Source: Bisbaumannia pacifica | GTDB taxonomy: Bacteria; Pseudomonadota; Gammaproteobacteria; Pseudomonadales; Halomonadaceae | Direction: 5' to 3' | DNA length: 64,000 nucleotides | NCBI RefSeq assembly: GCF_007989625.1 | Contig: NZ_BJUK01000015.1 | Coordinates: forward strand, 1 to 64,000 | Shown: positions 52,059-61,135 of the stretch, piece after piece | Layout: each line of letters starts with the position of its first letter | Position numbering within the stretch: the first letter of the stretch is position 1 | Made by a program: the position numbers and the translations under genes | Notes under the pieces: model-generated | Database searches by the model: none | Seen by the model: the letters and a program-made list of their open reading frames with translations, nothing else | Told to the model about the DNA's origin: nothing

Positions 52059-53384
52059 TCACAGGGATGGGGTAGGCGTGAGCGGCTCGCCCCGAAACAG
52101 GGCGGCCACTGCCTGCGGGGCAGAAGGAAAATAGCCGTGGAAATAGCTGGCGGTGAGGCTGCCCTGGCGGTAGACCGCCTCCGCCTCGCTACCCGCCAGG
52201 CGCCGGGTATGGGCCCAGGGGGCTTGTTCGGTGGTCAGCGTCGAGTGGTGATAGGTATGGCCGCGTAGTTCGCCGCGCTCGGTGGAAAGCGACTGCAGGC
52301 CGATGCCCTGTAGCCGCCCGGCCAGGCGCGCTTCCCCCGGCAGCAGGCCAAACATGGTATGCGCGGCCCCCTCTCCACCCACCAGGCGCTCCATGCAGGC
52401 CATCAGGCCGCCGCACTCGGCCAGAATCGGCTTACCGGCGCCATGGTGGGCACGAATCGCCTCGCCCAGGCCGGTGTTGGCGGCGAGCCGCGCCCCATGC
52501 AGTTCCGGGTAGCCGCCCGGTAGCCAAAGGGCATCGCACTCCGGCAGGGCGTGATCACGCAGCGGCGAGAAGAAGGCGAGCTCGGCGCCCATGGCCTCGA
52601 GCAGTTCCAGGTTGCCGCGATAGAGGAAGGCGAAGGCGGCATCCCGGGCCACGGCGATGCGCCGCCCCGCCAACAGCCGCGGTGGCGCGGGCGGCGCCTC
52701 GGCTTCCAGGGTCACCAGGGCCGGCAGGCGATCTAGCCCCGCCTCTTCCAGCACCCTGGCGGCGGCATCCAACTGCTGGTCGAGGCCTTCCAGCTCCTCG
52801 GCCTGTACCAGGCCCAGGTGACGGTCGGGAATCGCCATGGCCTCGTGACGCGGAATGGCGCCCAGCAGCGACAGTCCCTCCGGCATGCTCTCGTCGAGCA
52901 GCCGGGCATGGCCGGGGCTGCCGACCCGGTTGGCGATCACCTCGTGGATGGCCAGCCCCGGGTGGAAGTTGGCTAGCCCCTGGGCCACGGCGCCGAAGGT
53001 CTGGGCCATGCCCCAGGCGTCGATCACCGGCAGCGCCGGCAGGCCGGCGAGCATCGCCAGGTCGGCGCTGGAGGGGTCGCCATCGAAGAGCCCCATGGAG
53101 CCCTCCACCAGCACCACATCCGCCTCGGCAGCGGCCTGGGCCAAACGCCAGCGGCACTCCGCCTCGCCGGTCATCCAGGGATGCAGTTGATAGACCGGCG
53201 CCCCGGAGGCGATCTCCTGAAGCATGGGGTCCAGGTAGTCGGGACCGTGCTTGAAGACCCGCACGCGGCGGCCGGCATTGCGGTGCAACCGGGCCAGGGC
53301 CGCGGTCACCATGGACTTGCCCTGGCCGGAGCCGGGCGCGGAGATCAGGGCGGCGTGGGCGGTGCCACGAATCAGGGATGCCAT
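52059..53384 (-). CDS. cobB: Cobyrinic acid a,c-diamide synthase
   Basis: A 441-residue glutamine-dependent amidotransferase (CobB/CbiA). P-loop ALISAPGSGQGKSMVTAALAR near residues 12-32, FKHGPDYLDP, VEGSMGLFDG, and the C-terminal class I amidotransferase Cys in ILAECGGLMAC. It amidates the a and c carboxylates of the corrin ring. ATG at 53384 follows one base after the btuD stop region; the longer frame upstream overlaps btuD. Confidence 0.93.
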   Translation of the reverse strand: MASLIRGTAHAALISAPGSGQGKSMVTAALARLHRNAGRRVRVFKHGPDYLDPMLQEIASGAPVYQLHPWMTGEAECRWRLAQAAAEADVVLVEGSMGLFDGDPSSADLAMLAGLPALPVIDAWGMAQTFGAVAQGLANFHPGLAIHEVIANRVGSPGHARLLDESMPEGLSLLGAIPRHEAMAIPDRHLGLVQAEELEGLDQQLDAAARVLEEAGLDRLPALVTLEAEAPPAPPRLLAGRRIAVARDAAFAFLYRGNLELLEAMGAELAFFSPLRDHALPECDALWLPGGYPELHGARLAANTGLGEAIRAHHGAGKPILAECGGLMACMERLVGGEGAAHTMFGLLPGEARLAGRLQGIGLQSLSTERGELRGHTYHHSTLTTEQAPWAHTRRLAGSEAEAVYRQGSLTASYFHGYFPSAPQAVAALFRGEPLTPTPSL

Positions 53385-53385
53385 A

Positions 53386-54153
53386 TTACCTCGCGGGAAC
53401 GAATACGGGAGCGCCATCGACCCAGGCGGTGGCGAGTCGTTGGCCATAGAGGGCTTCCAGGGCCGCGGGCACCAGCATGGTCTCCGCCGAGCCCCAGCAG
53501 GCCTCGCCGTCCGGGTAGAGCAGCAGCAGGTGGCTGCACCAGCGGGCGGCCAGGTTGAGGTCGTGCAAACACATCATCACCGCCCGGCCCGCGCTGGCCT
53601 CCTCGGCGAGCAGCGCCATGACTTCGGTCTGGTGGTGCAGGTCGAGGTGGTTGGTGGGCTCGTCGGCGAGCCACAGGGCCGGCGCCTGGGTCAGCACCGT
53701 GGCGATGGCCAGGCGTTGGCGCTCGCCGCCGGAGAGGGTGCCCACCAGGCGCTCGGCCAGGTGGGTCAGGTCGAGCCGCTCGAGGGCCGCCTCGGCCAGG
53801 CGCAGCTCCTCGGCGCCCTCCATCTGCCAGGGCGAGAGGTAGGGGTGGCGGCCGATCAGCGCCGTCTCGCGCACCGTGGCGGGAAAGCCGTCGTGGCGCT
53901 CCTGGAAGACCAGCCCCAGTCGGCGGGCCACCTGGCGACGGCCCAGCCCCGAGAGCGGCCGGCCGTCGAGGCGCACCTGCCCCGAGCGCGGGGCCCGGAG
54001 GCCGGCCAGGGTGTGCAGCAGCGTGGTCTTGCCGGCGCCATTGGGCCCCAATACCCCCCACACCTGGCCCGGCTCGAGGCACACGTCGAGGGCCCGGCCG
54101 TCGCCACGCCCGGGAATATCGATCACCAACCGGCGGGCCTCGAGGCGGCTCAT
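53386..54153 (-). CDS. btuD: Vitamin B12 ABC transporter ATPase BtuD
   Basis: A 255-residue FecE/BtuD-type ATPase. Walker A LGPNGAGKTTLLHTL, signature LSGGERQRLAIATVL, Walker B LWLADEPTNHLD, H-loop CLHDLNLAARWC. It energises BtuC. The start at 54153 overlaps the btuC stop by one base (TGATG). Confidence 0.93.
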   Translation of the reverse strand: MSRLEARRLVIDIPGRGDGRALDVCLEPGQVWGVLGPNGAGKTTLLHTLAGLRAPRSGQVRLDGRPLSGLGRRQVARRLGLVFQERHDGFPATVRETALIGRHPYLSPWQMEGAEELRLAEAALERLDLTHLAERLVGTLSGGERQRLAIATVLTQAPALWLADEPTNHLDLHHQTEVMALLAEEASAGRAVMMCLHDLNLAARWCSHLLLLYPDGEACWGSAETMLVPAALEALYGQRLATAWVDGAPVFVPAR

Positions 54154-55121
54154 CACTGGCTCCGATACAGCAGATAGAGGAAGGTCGGCACCCCCAGCAG
54201 CGCGGTGATCACCCCCACCGGCAACTGCTCGGGGGCGATCACCGTGCGTGCCAGGGTATCGGCGAGCAACAGCAGGCTGCCACCGGCCAGGGCGCAGGCG
54301 GGCAGGATCAGCCGCTGGTCGTTGCCCAGCAGCAGGCGCAGCATATGCGGGACCACCAGGCCGACGAAGCCGATGCTGCCGGCGCTGGTCACCGCCATGG
54401 CGGTCAGGGCGCTGGCCCCCAGGTAGATGCCCCACTCCAGGCGCCGCACCGAGACGCCGAGGGCGGCGGCCTGCAGGGGCCCCCGGGCCAAGACATTGAG
54501 GCTGCGCCCCAGCGGCACCACCAGCAGGCAGACCGCCAGCAGCAGGGCCAGCGGTGGCCAGGGGGCGCGGGCGTAGGCGAGATCGCCCATCAGCCAGTAG
54601 AGCATGCCGGGCAAGCGGTCGGCGGGGGTCACCGCCAGCATCAGGGTGATCACCGCCCCCCAGCCGGCGGCCACCACCACCCCGGTGAGCAGTAGGCGTG
54701 CCGGCGTCCAGCCACCGCGGCCATGGGCCAGGCCGAACACCAGCAGGGTCGAGAGCAGCGCCCCGGCGAAGGCACCGCCGGTGACCACCAGGCCGCCGAC
54801 GCCCGCCAGCATGGCGGCCAGGGCCCCCACCGAGGCGCCCCCGGAGAGCCCCAGCACATAGGGGTCGGCCAGGGGGTTGCGCAGCAGCACCTGCATCAGG
54901 GCGCCGGCCACGGCGAGCAGCCCGCCCACCGCGAAGGCGGAGAGCGAGCGGGGCAGGCGCAGCTCGAGGATCAGGGTCTGGGCCAGCGGGCCGCCCTGGC
55001 CGCGCAGCACGGCGAGGATCTCGCCCGGCGAGAGCGACACGCTGCCCAGCGCCAGCGACAGGACGAGGGCCGCCAGGGCGACCAGGGCCAGGCCCCCCAG
55101 GGGGCGCGTCAGGGCCACCAT
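54153..55121 (-). CDS. btuC: Vitamin B12 ABC transporter permease BtuC
   Basis: A 322-residue FecCD-family permease with about ten helices. LRLPRSLSAFAVGGLLAVAGALMQVLLRNPLADPYVLGLSGGASVGAL and GSIGFVGLVVPHMLRLLLGNDQRLILP are the family signatures. The start overlaps the btuF stop (TGATG). Confidence 0.94.
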   Translation of the reverse strand: MVALTRPLGGLALVALAALVLSLALGSVSLSPGEILAVLRGQGGPLAQTLILELRLPRSLSAFAVGGLLAVAGALMQVLLRNPLADPYVLGLSGGASVGALAAMLAGVGGLVVTGGAFAGALLSTLLVFGLAHGRGGWTPARLLLTGVVVAAGWGAVITLMLAVTPADRLPGMLYWLMGDLAYARAPWPPLALLLAVCLLVVPLGRSLNVLARGPLQAAALGVSVRRLEWGIYLGASALTAMAVTSAGSIGFVGLVVPHMLRLLLGNDQRLILPACALAGGSLLLLADTLARTVIAPEQLPVGVITALLGVPTFLYLLYRSQ

Positions 55122-56008
55122 CAGGGGCTCGCCTCGCGACGGTCCCGGGCGACCTCGAGCTTCTCGCAGAACAGCCGGCTGCCCTCCAGCAGGCGCGGCG
55201 TGGGGCGCTGGATCAGCGAGGGCGGCACGAAGAAGAGGTTGTCCCGGGCCACGGCGGTGAGCGCCGGGTACTGTTCCCAATGGGTCAGCCAGGCGCGGTT
55301 CTCCTCGCCCATGCCGCCGGCGAGGATCGCCTCGGGATCGGCGGCCAGCACCGCCTCCTCGTCGAGGCGCGGCACCAGCCGCTCGAGCCCGCCGAAGACA
55401 TTGACGCCACCGCACAGGGAGAGCACCTGGCCGATCAGGTGGTCGTCGTTGATGGTCATCAGCGGCTCGTCCCACACCTGGTAGAAGACCGACAGCGGCG
55501 CGGCCTCGGCGTAGCGCTCGGCGAGTTCGGCCATGCCGTCGCGGAAACGCGCCGCCTCGGCCTCCCCCGCCGCCTCGCTGCCGGCCAGGTGTGCCAGGCG
55601 TTCGATGGTCGTGGCCACGCCCTCGAAGGAGCGCGGCTCGATATAGAAGACCGGCAGGCCCAGGGCCTCGAGGGTCTCGAGCTGCTCCGCCGGGTTGCCG
55701 GTGACCCAGCCGATCACCAGGTCGGGGGCCAGCGCCAGCAGCCGCTCCAGGTCGAGCCGGGTATGGCTGCCCACCGAGGCCACATCGCGGGCCTCGGGGG
55801 GATAGTCGCTGTACTCCACCACGGCGACGACCCGCGCGCCGGCCCCGGCGGCATAGACCAGCTCGGTGGCCCCCGGCGAGAGGGCGGCGATGCGCTCGGC
55901 GGGGGCCGGCAGGCACACCTCCCGGCCCCGATCATCGACGGCGCAGCGCTCGTCGGCCTGGACCGCTCCCGCCAGGAGCATCAGGCCCATCAGCAGTCGC
56001 TTACCCAT
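55121..56008 (-). CDS. btuF: Periplasmic corrinoid-binding protein BtuF
   Basis: A 295-residue type III binding protein with a short signal peptide (MGKRLLMGLMLLAGAVQADE). Family blocks: RIAALSPGATELVYAAGAGARVVAVVEYSDYPPEA, and PDLVIGWVTGNPAEQLETLEALGLPVFYIEP. Two Cys (in RCAVDD and EVCLP) lie just after the signal, and the RAPRED-like bridge of BtuF is not obvious. It passes B12 from BtuB to BtuCD. The start overlaps the btuB stop by one base. Confidence 0.9.
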   Translation of the reverse strand: MGKRLLMGLMLLAGAVQADERCAVDDRGREVCLPAPAERIAALSPGATELVYAAGAGARVVAVVEYSDYPPEARDVASVGSHTRLDLERLLALAPDLVIGWVTGNPAEQLETLEALGLPVFYIEPRSFEGVATTIERLAHLAGSEAAGEAEAARFRDGMAELAERYAEAAPLSVFYQVWDEPLMTINDDHLIGQVLSLCGGVNVFGGLERLVPRLDEEAVLAADPEAILAGGMGEENRAWLTHWEQYPALTAVARDNLFFVPPSLIQRPTPRLLEGSRLFCEKLEVARDRREASP

Positions 56009-57849
56009 TAGCCACCGAAATGCAGGCTAAGGAAGGCGGCGCGACCGGCATTGATATAGTCACGGGCGGTCTCGACCTCCTTGTCGAAGGCGTTTTCCAC
56101 GGTCAGGCGGGTCGACCAGCCGGGGGCGAAGTCCCAGCCGGCGCGCAGATTGACCAGGCCGAAGCCGCCCAGGCGGTCCTGGTTGTCGGCATCGTCATAG
56201 CGATGGTTCTGCACGACCCAGGAGCCGCCCAGGGACCAGTCGCCCAGCTCGCGGTCGACGTCCAGGCGCAGGCTCTGTGACGCGCGGCGCTGCAGGCGCT
56301 TGCCGGTCTCGCGGTTTTCCGGATCGAGGTAGGTGAGTGCCGCGGCCAGGGTCCAGTCATCGAGCTCGGCGCCGGCGGAGAGCTCGGCCCCGCGAATCCG
56401 CGCCTGGTCGATATTCATCGGCGTCCACAGGCCGGACGGCTGGGGGGCCCAGGCGATCATGTCATCGAGATCGGTCTGGTAGGCCGCCAGGTCCCAGAAG
56501 AACTGCCGGTACTGGCCACGCACGCCTACCTCGACCGTCTCGGAGGTCTCGGCATGCAGGTCCGGATTGCCGGAGCCGGGCCAGTAGAGATCATTGAAGC
56601 TGGGCGCCTTGAAGGCGGTGCCAACGCTGGCCCGCAGGGTGTGATGGGCATCCAGGTCATAGCCCAGCGCCAGGCTGCCGGTGACTTCCTCACCGAAGGC
56701 CTCGTTATCGTCGAACCGCAGGCTGGCCTGAACCGCCAGCGGGGAGAAGTCCAGCACCCCCTGGGCGAAGATGGCGGTATTGTCGCGACGGGTCTCGGCA
56801 TAGGCGTTGCTTCCCGAGACCCGGTCCTCGCTGTATTCGGCCCCCGCGACCAGTTCATGAGCCCCGACGCCGACGTGATTCTCCCAGCGCAGGGTGCGGG
56901 TCCGGGTATCGATGACCGAGGTGTTGGCCGGCGCCCACTGGGTGGCCTCGGCATGATTATCCAGCTCGTCCCGCGACTCGCTCAGGGTCAGGCGGCTGCG
57001 CCAGGCCTCGGTCACCGGCAGTTCGCCGTAAAGCCCCGCCACCTGCTGGGTGAAGTCCATCTCACCGCCATCATATTCGGTGCTTCCCCGGCCCCGCAGC
57101 GCCAGTACGCCGAGTTCGGCCCCATTGTCGAAGGCGTGAGAGAGTCGCACCAGGCCGGAGGTATTGTCGAAGCCCTTGTCGTCGCCATCGCGGCGCACCG
57201 GCTGCCCCTCGGTCTCGAAGCGGCTGCCGGCGACGTAGTAGCGGGTGCCTCCCTCGGCGCCGGACAGCGAGGCGCTATAACGCTGCGACTCGAAGGAGCC
57301 GCCGCCCAGCGAGACGCGCGGCGTCGGCGCTCCCGCCTCGCCCTCGGGGGTAAAGAGCTGAATGACGCCGCCCAAGGCATCGGCGCCGTAGAGGCTGCCG
57401 CGGGGGCCGCGCACGACCTCGGCGCGTTCGAACAGTCGCGGCTCCAGGTACTGCCAGGAGGCGCCCCCGGCAGTGGCGGAGCGCAGGCGAATGCCATCGA
57501 TCATCAACAGGCTCTGGCTATTCGACGTGCCGCGAATATAGACGCTGCTGGTCTTGCCGAAGCTGCCGTTGGAGGTGACATCCACCCCGGGCTGGCCGCG
57601 CAGCAGGTCGGTAAGACTGGTGGGGTCCTGGCGGCGCAGGGTGGCCTCGTCCAGTACGGTCACCGAGGCGAGGCTCTCGTCGGCGGTGCGTGGCGCCAGG
57701 GTGGCGGTCACCACCAGGGGGTTGAGGGTCTGGTGCGAGCCGTCGTCGGTCTCGTCCGAGGTCGCGGCGATCGCCTGGGCAAGCGGCGCCAGCGGCAGGG
57801 CGGCAACGGCCAGGGTGGCCAGCCCGCGTGGAGAAAAGGAGGAGGTCAT
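56008..57849 (-). CDS. btuB: TonB-dependent vitamin B12 receptor BtuB
   Basis: A 613-residue outer-membrane receptor: signal peptide to about residue 28 (ending AQAIAA), TonB box LNPLVVTAT near 42-50, plug (TVLDEATLRRQDPTSLTDLLRGQPGVDVTSNG, SVYIRGTSNSQSLLMIDGIRL, AEVVRGPRGSLYGADALGGVIQLFT) and a barrel ending SLHFGG. Length is close to E. coli BtuB (614). First gene of a five-overlap operon behind the cobalamin riboswitch. AAGGGA precedes the ATG at 57849; a hairpin (57866-57885) lies just upstream of it. Confidence 0.94.
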   Translation of the reverse strand: MTSSFSPRGLATLAVAALPLAPLAQAIAATSDETDDGSHQTLNPLVVTATLAPRTADESLASVTVLDEATLRRQDPTSLTDLLRGQPGVDVTSNGSFGKTSSVYIRGTSNSQSLLMIDGIRLRSATAGGASWQYLEPRLFERAEVVRGPRGSLYGADALGGVIQLFTPEGEAGAPTPRVSLGGGSFESQRYSASLSGAEGGTRYYVAGSRFETEGQPVRRDGDDKGFDNTSGLVRLSHAFDNGAELGVLALRGRGSTEYDGGEMDFTQQVAGLYGELPVTEAWRSRLTLSESRDELDNHAEATQWAPANTSVIDTRTRTLRWENHVGVGAHELVAGAEYSEDRVSGSNAYAETRRDNTAIFAQGVLDFSPLAVQASLRFDDNEAFGEEVTGSLALGYDLDAHHTLRASVGTAFKAPSFNDLYWPGSGNPDLHAETSETVEVGVRGQYRQFFWDLAAYQTDLDDMIAWAPQPSGLWTPMNIDQARIRGAELSAGAELDDWTLAAALTYLDPENRETGKRLQRRASQSLRLDVDRELGDWSLGGSWVVQNHRYDDADNQDRLGGFGLVNLRAGWDFAPGWSTRLTVENAFDKEVETARDYINAGRAAFLSLHFGG

Positions 57850-57979
57850 CGGGTGTCCCTTGCTCGCCGTGCTCACCCGCACGGCGTCATGCATTATGGT
57901 GGCCGGGACACGGCGGAAACGCCAAGAAGGAAGCCGAGACGCCTCCTGCCTGGCGTCGCCCACCGCGACACGGCATGCC

Positions 57980-58198
57980 TCTCCAGGCCGGTCTCCGGGC
58001 TGACGAGTGAAGGTCCCAGGCCCGAGGGCCAGGCAGGCACCTTCCGCACCGCCGTCTTCCCATGCCAATCGGCACAGTGACGTTAATGGCGGTGTTTGAC
58101 TCGATCACCGTTGCGGGGGCAGCGTCGGAATGGCGGCAGGGCCGCGCACCGACTTCCCGTTTACCTGGTAGAAAAGCTGTCTACCAGCACCTGAGAGT
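57980..58198 (-). ncRNA. Cobalamin (AdoCbl) riboswitch
   Basis: On the minus strand the element shows, in order, GGTGCTGGTAGAC with its pairing partner, GGGAAGTCGGTG, the core GCTGCCCCCGCAACGGTG, then ATGGGAAGACGG and the B12 box AGCCCGGAGACCGGCC (58001-57986). These are the conserved blocks of the cobalamin riboswitch. It lies about 130 bases before btuB. A hairpin at 57866-57885 just before the ribosome site could be part of the expression platform, by occlusion of initiation; no T-tract terminator was seen. Confidence 0.95.
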
Positions 58199-58229
58199 GC
58201 GCGTAAGCTAGCAATCCGACAGGCAAAGG

Positions 58230-59222
58230 TCAATTTGCCGCTTCTGTCGCGGCGGGCCGCTGGGCATAGCGTTGGGCCAGGATGGCGCAGACGATCAGCT
58301 GGATCTGGTGGAACAGCATGATCGGCAGCAGCATGGGGCCCAGGGCACTGCCGGCGAAGAGCACCTGGGCCATGGGCACCCCGGTGGCCAGGCTCTTCTT
58401 GGAGGCGCCGAAGACGATGGTGATCTCGTCCTCCTTGCTGAAGCCCAGCCCCCGGGCCAGGGCCGTGGTCAGCACCAGCACCAGGGCCAGCAGCACGCCG
58501 CAGGCCAGGATCAGCGCCAGCAGCGGGCCGAGCCCCACGGTCTGCCAGAGCCCGCCCACCACCGAGGCGCTGAAGGCGGTGTAGACCACCAGCAGGATGG
58601 AGCTCTGGTCCACCTTGCTCAGCCAGGGGCGGTTGCGGGCCACCCAGTCGCCGATCCAGGGCCGCGCCAGGTGCCCCAGCACGAAGGGCAGCAGCAGTTG
58701 CAGGCTGATCTTGAGCACCGCCTCGCCGGCGTTGTAGCCCTCGCCGGTGGCCTGAGCGCCCATGATCAGCATCACCAGCAGGGGGGTGGCGAGGATGCCG
58801 ATCAGGCTGGAGGCGGAGGCGTTGCAGATCGCCGCCGGAATATTGCCCCGGGCCAGGGAGTTGAAGGCGATGGCGGACTGCACCGTGCCGGGCAGCACGC
58901 AGAGGTAGAGCATGCCGAGGGTCAGCGGCGTGCCCAGCCAGGGCTCCATCAGCGGCCGCCCCAGCACCCCGAGCAGCGGGAAGGCGACGAAGGTGAAGCC
59001 GAACACCACCAGGTGCAGGCGCCAGTGGGTGGCGCCGCTGATGATCGCCTGCCGCGAGAGCTTGGCGCCGTGCATAAAGAACAGCAGGGCGATGGCCGCC
59101 ACGGTCAGCCCCTCGAAGAAGGGCACGCCACGCCCCTGGGCCGGCAACACGCTGGCCAGGATCACCACCCCTACCAGGGTCAGGGTAAAGTTATCGACCC
59201 ATCGACGAAACTGCGTCCACAT
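58230..59222 (-). CDS. BASS/SBF-like family transporter (YfeH-type)
   Basis: A 330-residue integral membrane protein with nine to ten helices of the bile-acid:sodium symporter superfamily (SBF-like branch). Family blocks: LLFFMHGAKLSRQAI, CVLPGTVQSAIAFNSLARGNIPAAICNASASSLIGILATPLL, and VFGASKKSLATGVPMAQVLF. It lies between two cobalamin operons on the same strand, just upstream of the riboswitch. Substrate unknown; a link to B12 metabolism is only suggested by position. Confidence 0.88.
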   Translation of the reverse strand: MWTQFRRWVDNFTLTLVGVVILASVLPAQGRGVPFFEGLTVAAIALLFFMHGAKLSRQAIISGATHWRLHLVVFGFTFVAFPLLGVLGRPLMEPWLGTPLTLGMLYLCVLPGTVQSAIAFNSLARGNIPAAICNASASSLIGILATPLLVMLIMGAQATGEGYNAGEAVLKISLQLLLPFVLGHLARPWIGDWVARNRPWLSKVDQSSILLVVYTAFSASVVGGLWQTVGLGPLLALILACGVLLALVLVLTTALARGLGFSKEDEITIVFGASKKSLATGVPMAQVLFAGSALGPMLLPIMLFHQIQLIVCAILAQRYAQRPAATEAAN

Positions 59223-59293
59223 CGCCCCGCACTCCTCAGTGAAAAATATTTCCAGATTCTATTACGATTGATGCCGCCCTGGCTAAGCGACCT

Positions 59294-59704
59294 TTAGCCA
59301 AGCCGTCGCACCAGCCCATGCCAGACGTAGTAGACCGCCGCGGCCCGGGCCGCGGCGTCCTGGGCCAGCCAGCCGTTGAGGTCGCGCAGCCGCCGCTGGC
59401 GGCGCGACAGGGGCACCAGGCCGCGGCCCATCTCCTCGAGGATCAGGGTCGTGGTGGCCCCCGTGCGACGCTCCGCGTCCCGCAGGGCATCCAGGGACTG
59501 GGCGAGCCGCGCCCGCAGGCGGTCGTTATCGGCCTCGCCTGCCAACTGAGAGGCGATCCACGCCGCCCAGCCATCGATCACCAGGTCGCCGGCGGGCGGC
59601 GGGCCCTCGAGGAGGCTGGCGGCCTCGAGCCAGCACGGGGTCCCGCCCCAGGCCCTTACCGCGTCGCGCTTGCCGGCGTGGGTACCGCCGATGACCACTC
59701 GCAT
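59294..59704 (-). CDS. Short CobU/CobP-like protein
   Basis: A 136-residue relative of adenosylcobinamide kinase. It begins MRVVIGGTHAGKRDAV, an altered P-loop (usual GGARSGKS), and its end EEMGRGLVPLSRRQRRLRDLNGWLAQDAAARAAAVYYVWHGL matches the CobU tail (NEVGxGIVPxxxxxRxFRD...). The RIxxHRxxR segment carrying the catalytic His is missing, and it is about 40 residues shorter than CobU. A full cobU gene is present in the same operon, so this is a diverged second copy. It overlaps the cobC stop by 49 bases. Confidence 0.75.
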   Translation of the reverse strand: MRVVIGGTHAGKRDAVRAWGGTPCWLEAASLLEGPPPAGDLVIDGWAAWIASQLAGEADNDRLRARLAQSLDALRDAERRTGATTTLILEEMGRGLVPLSRRQRRLRDLNGWLAQDAAARAAAVYYVWHGLVRRLG

Positions 59705-60309
59705 CGCCAGGCGTCTCCGTGTCGAATGAGATGGAAGTGGCGCCCCTCGGCCTGGGTCACCCCGGCGGCCCAGAAGTCGATGGCCTCGAAGCGCCGGCGC
59801 AGCTCGCGCAGCACCCCGCCATGGGTCACCACCAGGGCGCGATAGGCCCCGTCGCCTTTGGCCTCGGCATCGCGGGTCAGCGCATGCAGCCAGGCATCGA
59901 GCCGCGCGCGCAGCTCGCCGGCGGATTCGCCGCCGGGGGGCGGGCGCTCGCCGCGCCCATCGATCCAGGCCCGGTAGCCGGGGTCCGATTCGAGCTCGGC
60001 GTAGCACTTGCCCTCGTAGGCGCCGAAATTCAGCTCCCGCAGCCGGGCATCGAAGCGCGGCTCAGGGTGAGGTGGCACGCCGGGCGGGGCCAGGTGCGCC
60101 AGGGTCTGGCGGCAGCGCGTCAGGTCGCTGCAGTGGATGGCGTCCAGCCCCTGCAGATGTTCCCGGGACCAGGCCCGCAGGCGATCGAGCCCCGGACGGG
60201 CCGCCTCGAGATCCAAAGGAACATCCCGGTGGCCCTGGTAGCGGCCGCTCTGGTTCCAGGCGGTCAGGCCATGGCGCACCACGACCAGGGTCAGGCTCGG
60301 CGATGACAT
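59656..60309 (-). CDS. cobC: Histidine phosphatase family protein (CobC-like)
   Basis: A 217-residue histidine acid phosphatase: VVVRHGLTAWN (catalytic RHG), GRYQGHRDVPL, IHCSDLTRCRQTL, LRELNFGAYEG and VVTHGGVLRELR. In a cob operon this is most likely the alpha-ribazole-5'-phosphate or adenosylcobalamin-5'-phosphate phosphatase. It lies 22 bases after cobS. Confidence 0.88.
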   Translation of the reverse strand: MSSPSLTLVVVRHGLTAWNQSGRYQGHRDVPLDLEAARPGLDRLRAWSREHLQGLDAIHCSDLTRCRQTLAHLAPPGVPPHPEPRFDARLRELNFGAYEGKCYAELESDPGYRAWIDGRGERPPPGGESAGELRARLDAWLHALTRDAEAKGDGAYRALVVTHGGVLRELRRRFEAIDFWAAGVTQAEGRHFHLIRHGDAWRCEWSSAVPTPASATR

Positions 60310-60331
60310 GCGACTCCCTCCCGTCGTCTCG

Positions 60332-61135
60332 TTAGCTCAGCCATAACCAGGCCACCAGCAGCAGCCAGAGCTCGCCGCCTTCGATGGCGGCCCCCAGCAT
60401 ATCGCCGTTGATGCCGCGAAAACTGCGCACCATCAGGGCGGCGAAGGCCAGCAGGAAGGCGGCGAGCGCCACCAGCAGCCACCAGCCGCCGGGCAGCCAC
60501 CAGAAGAGCGCGACCGGGGGCAGCAGCGACAGCGCCAGGTCCCGGTGGCGGCTCTCCTGCCGCCAGGCCCAGGCCAACCCCTCGCGGCGGGCGATCGGCG
60601 CCAGGCGCAGCAGCGCCACGGCGCCGAAGCGCGCCAGGGCCGGCACGACCAGCAGCCACAGCGGGGCGACGCCGGCCTCCAGCAGCGCCCAGAGCAGCAC
60701 GCCCTTCCAGGCCAACAGGAAGACCAGCGCCAGGATGGCGAAGCTGCCCACCTGGGCATCCTTCAGGATCGCCCAGCGCCGTTCCAGGGGGGCATTGCTG
60801 CCCAGGGCATCGGCCAGGTCCATCACCCCGTCCAGGTGCAGGCCCCCGGAGAGCGCCACCCAGAGGCTGAGCAGCGCCAGGGCCTGCAGCGGCGTGGGCC
60901 AGCCCGATAGCGCCAGCGCCGCCAGGGCCAAGAGGCCCCCCAGCAGCAGCCCCACCAGGGGGTAGGCGCGCAGCGCCCAGCGTCGGGTGGCCGGCGTCCA
61001 GGGGCAGGCCAGCGGCAGCGGAATCCGCGTCAGGAACTGCAGCGCCAGCACCAGGCCGAAGCCGGCGGCGGCCAGGCCCCGAGGTTCCGTCGATGGCGTG
61101 GCCGATGGTGGGGTCGATGGAGGGACCGAGCTCAT
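60332..61135 (-). CDS. cobS: Adenosylcobinamide-GDP ribazoletransferase (cobalamin synthase) CobS
   Basis: A 267-residue polytopic membrane enzyme that joins alpha-ribazole(-phosphate) to AdoCbi-GDP. It has FLTRIPLPL near the start, the catalytic Asp-rich segment GGLHLDGVMDLADALGSN, ILKDAQVGSFAILALV and SFRGINGDMLGAAIE. The start at 61135 overlaps the cobU stop by 4 bases (ATGA). Confidence 0.94.
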   Translation of the reverse strand: MSSVPPSTPPSATPSTEPRGLAAAGFGLVLALQFLTRIPLPLACPWTPATRRWALRAYPLVGLLLGGLLALAALALSGWPTPLQALALLSLWVALSGGLHLDGVMDLADALGSNAPLERRWAILKDAQVGSFAILALVFLLAWKGVLLWALLEAGVAPLWLLVVPALARFGAVALLRLAPIARREGLAWAWRQESRHRDLALSLLPPVALFWWLPGGWWLLVALAAFLLAFAALMVRSFRGINGDMLGAAIEGGELWLLLVAWLWLS

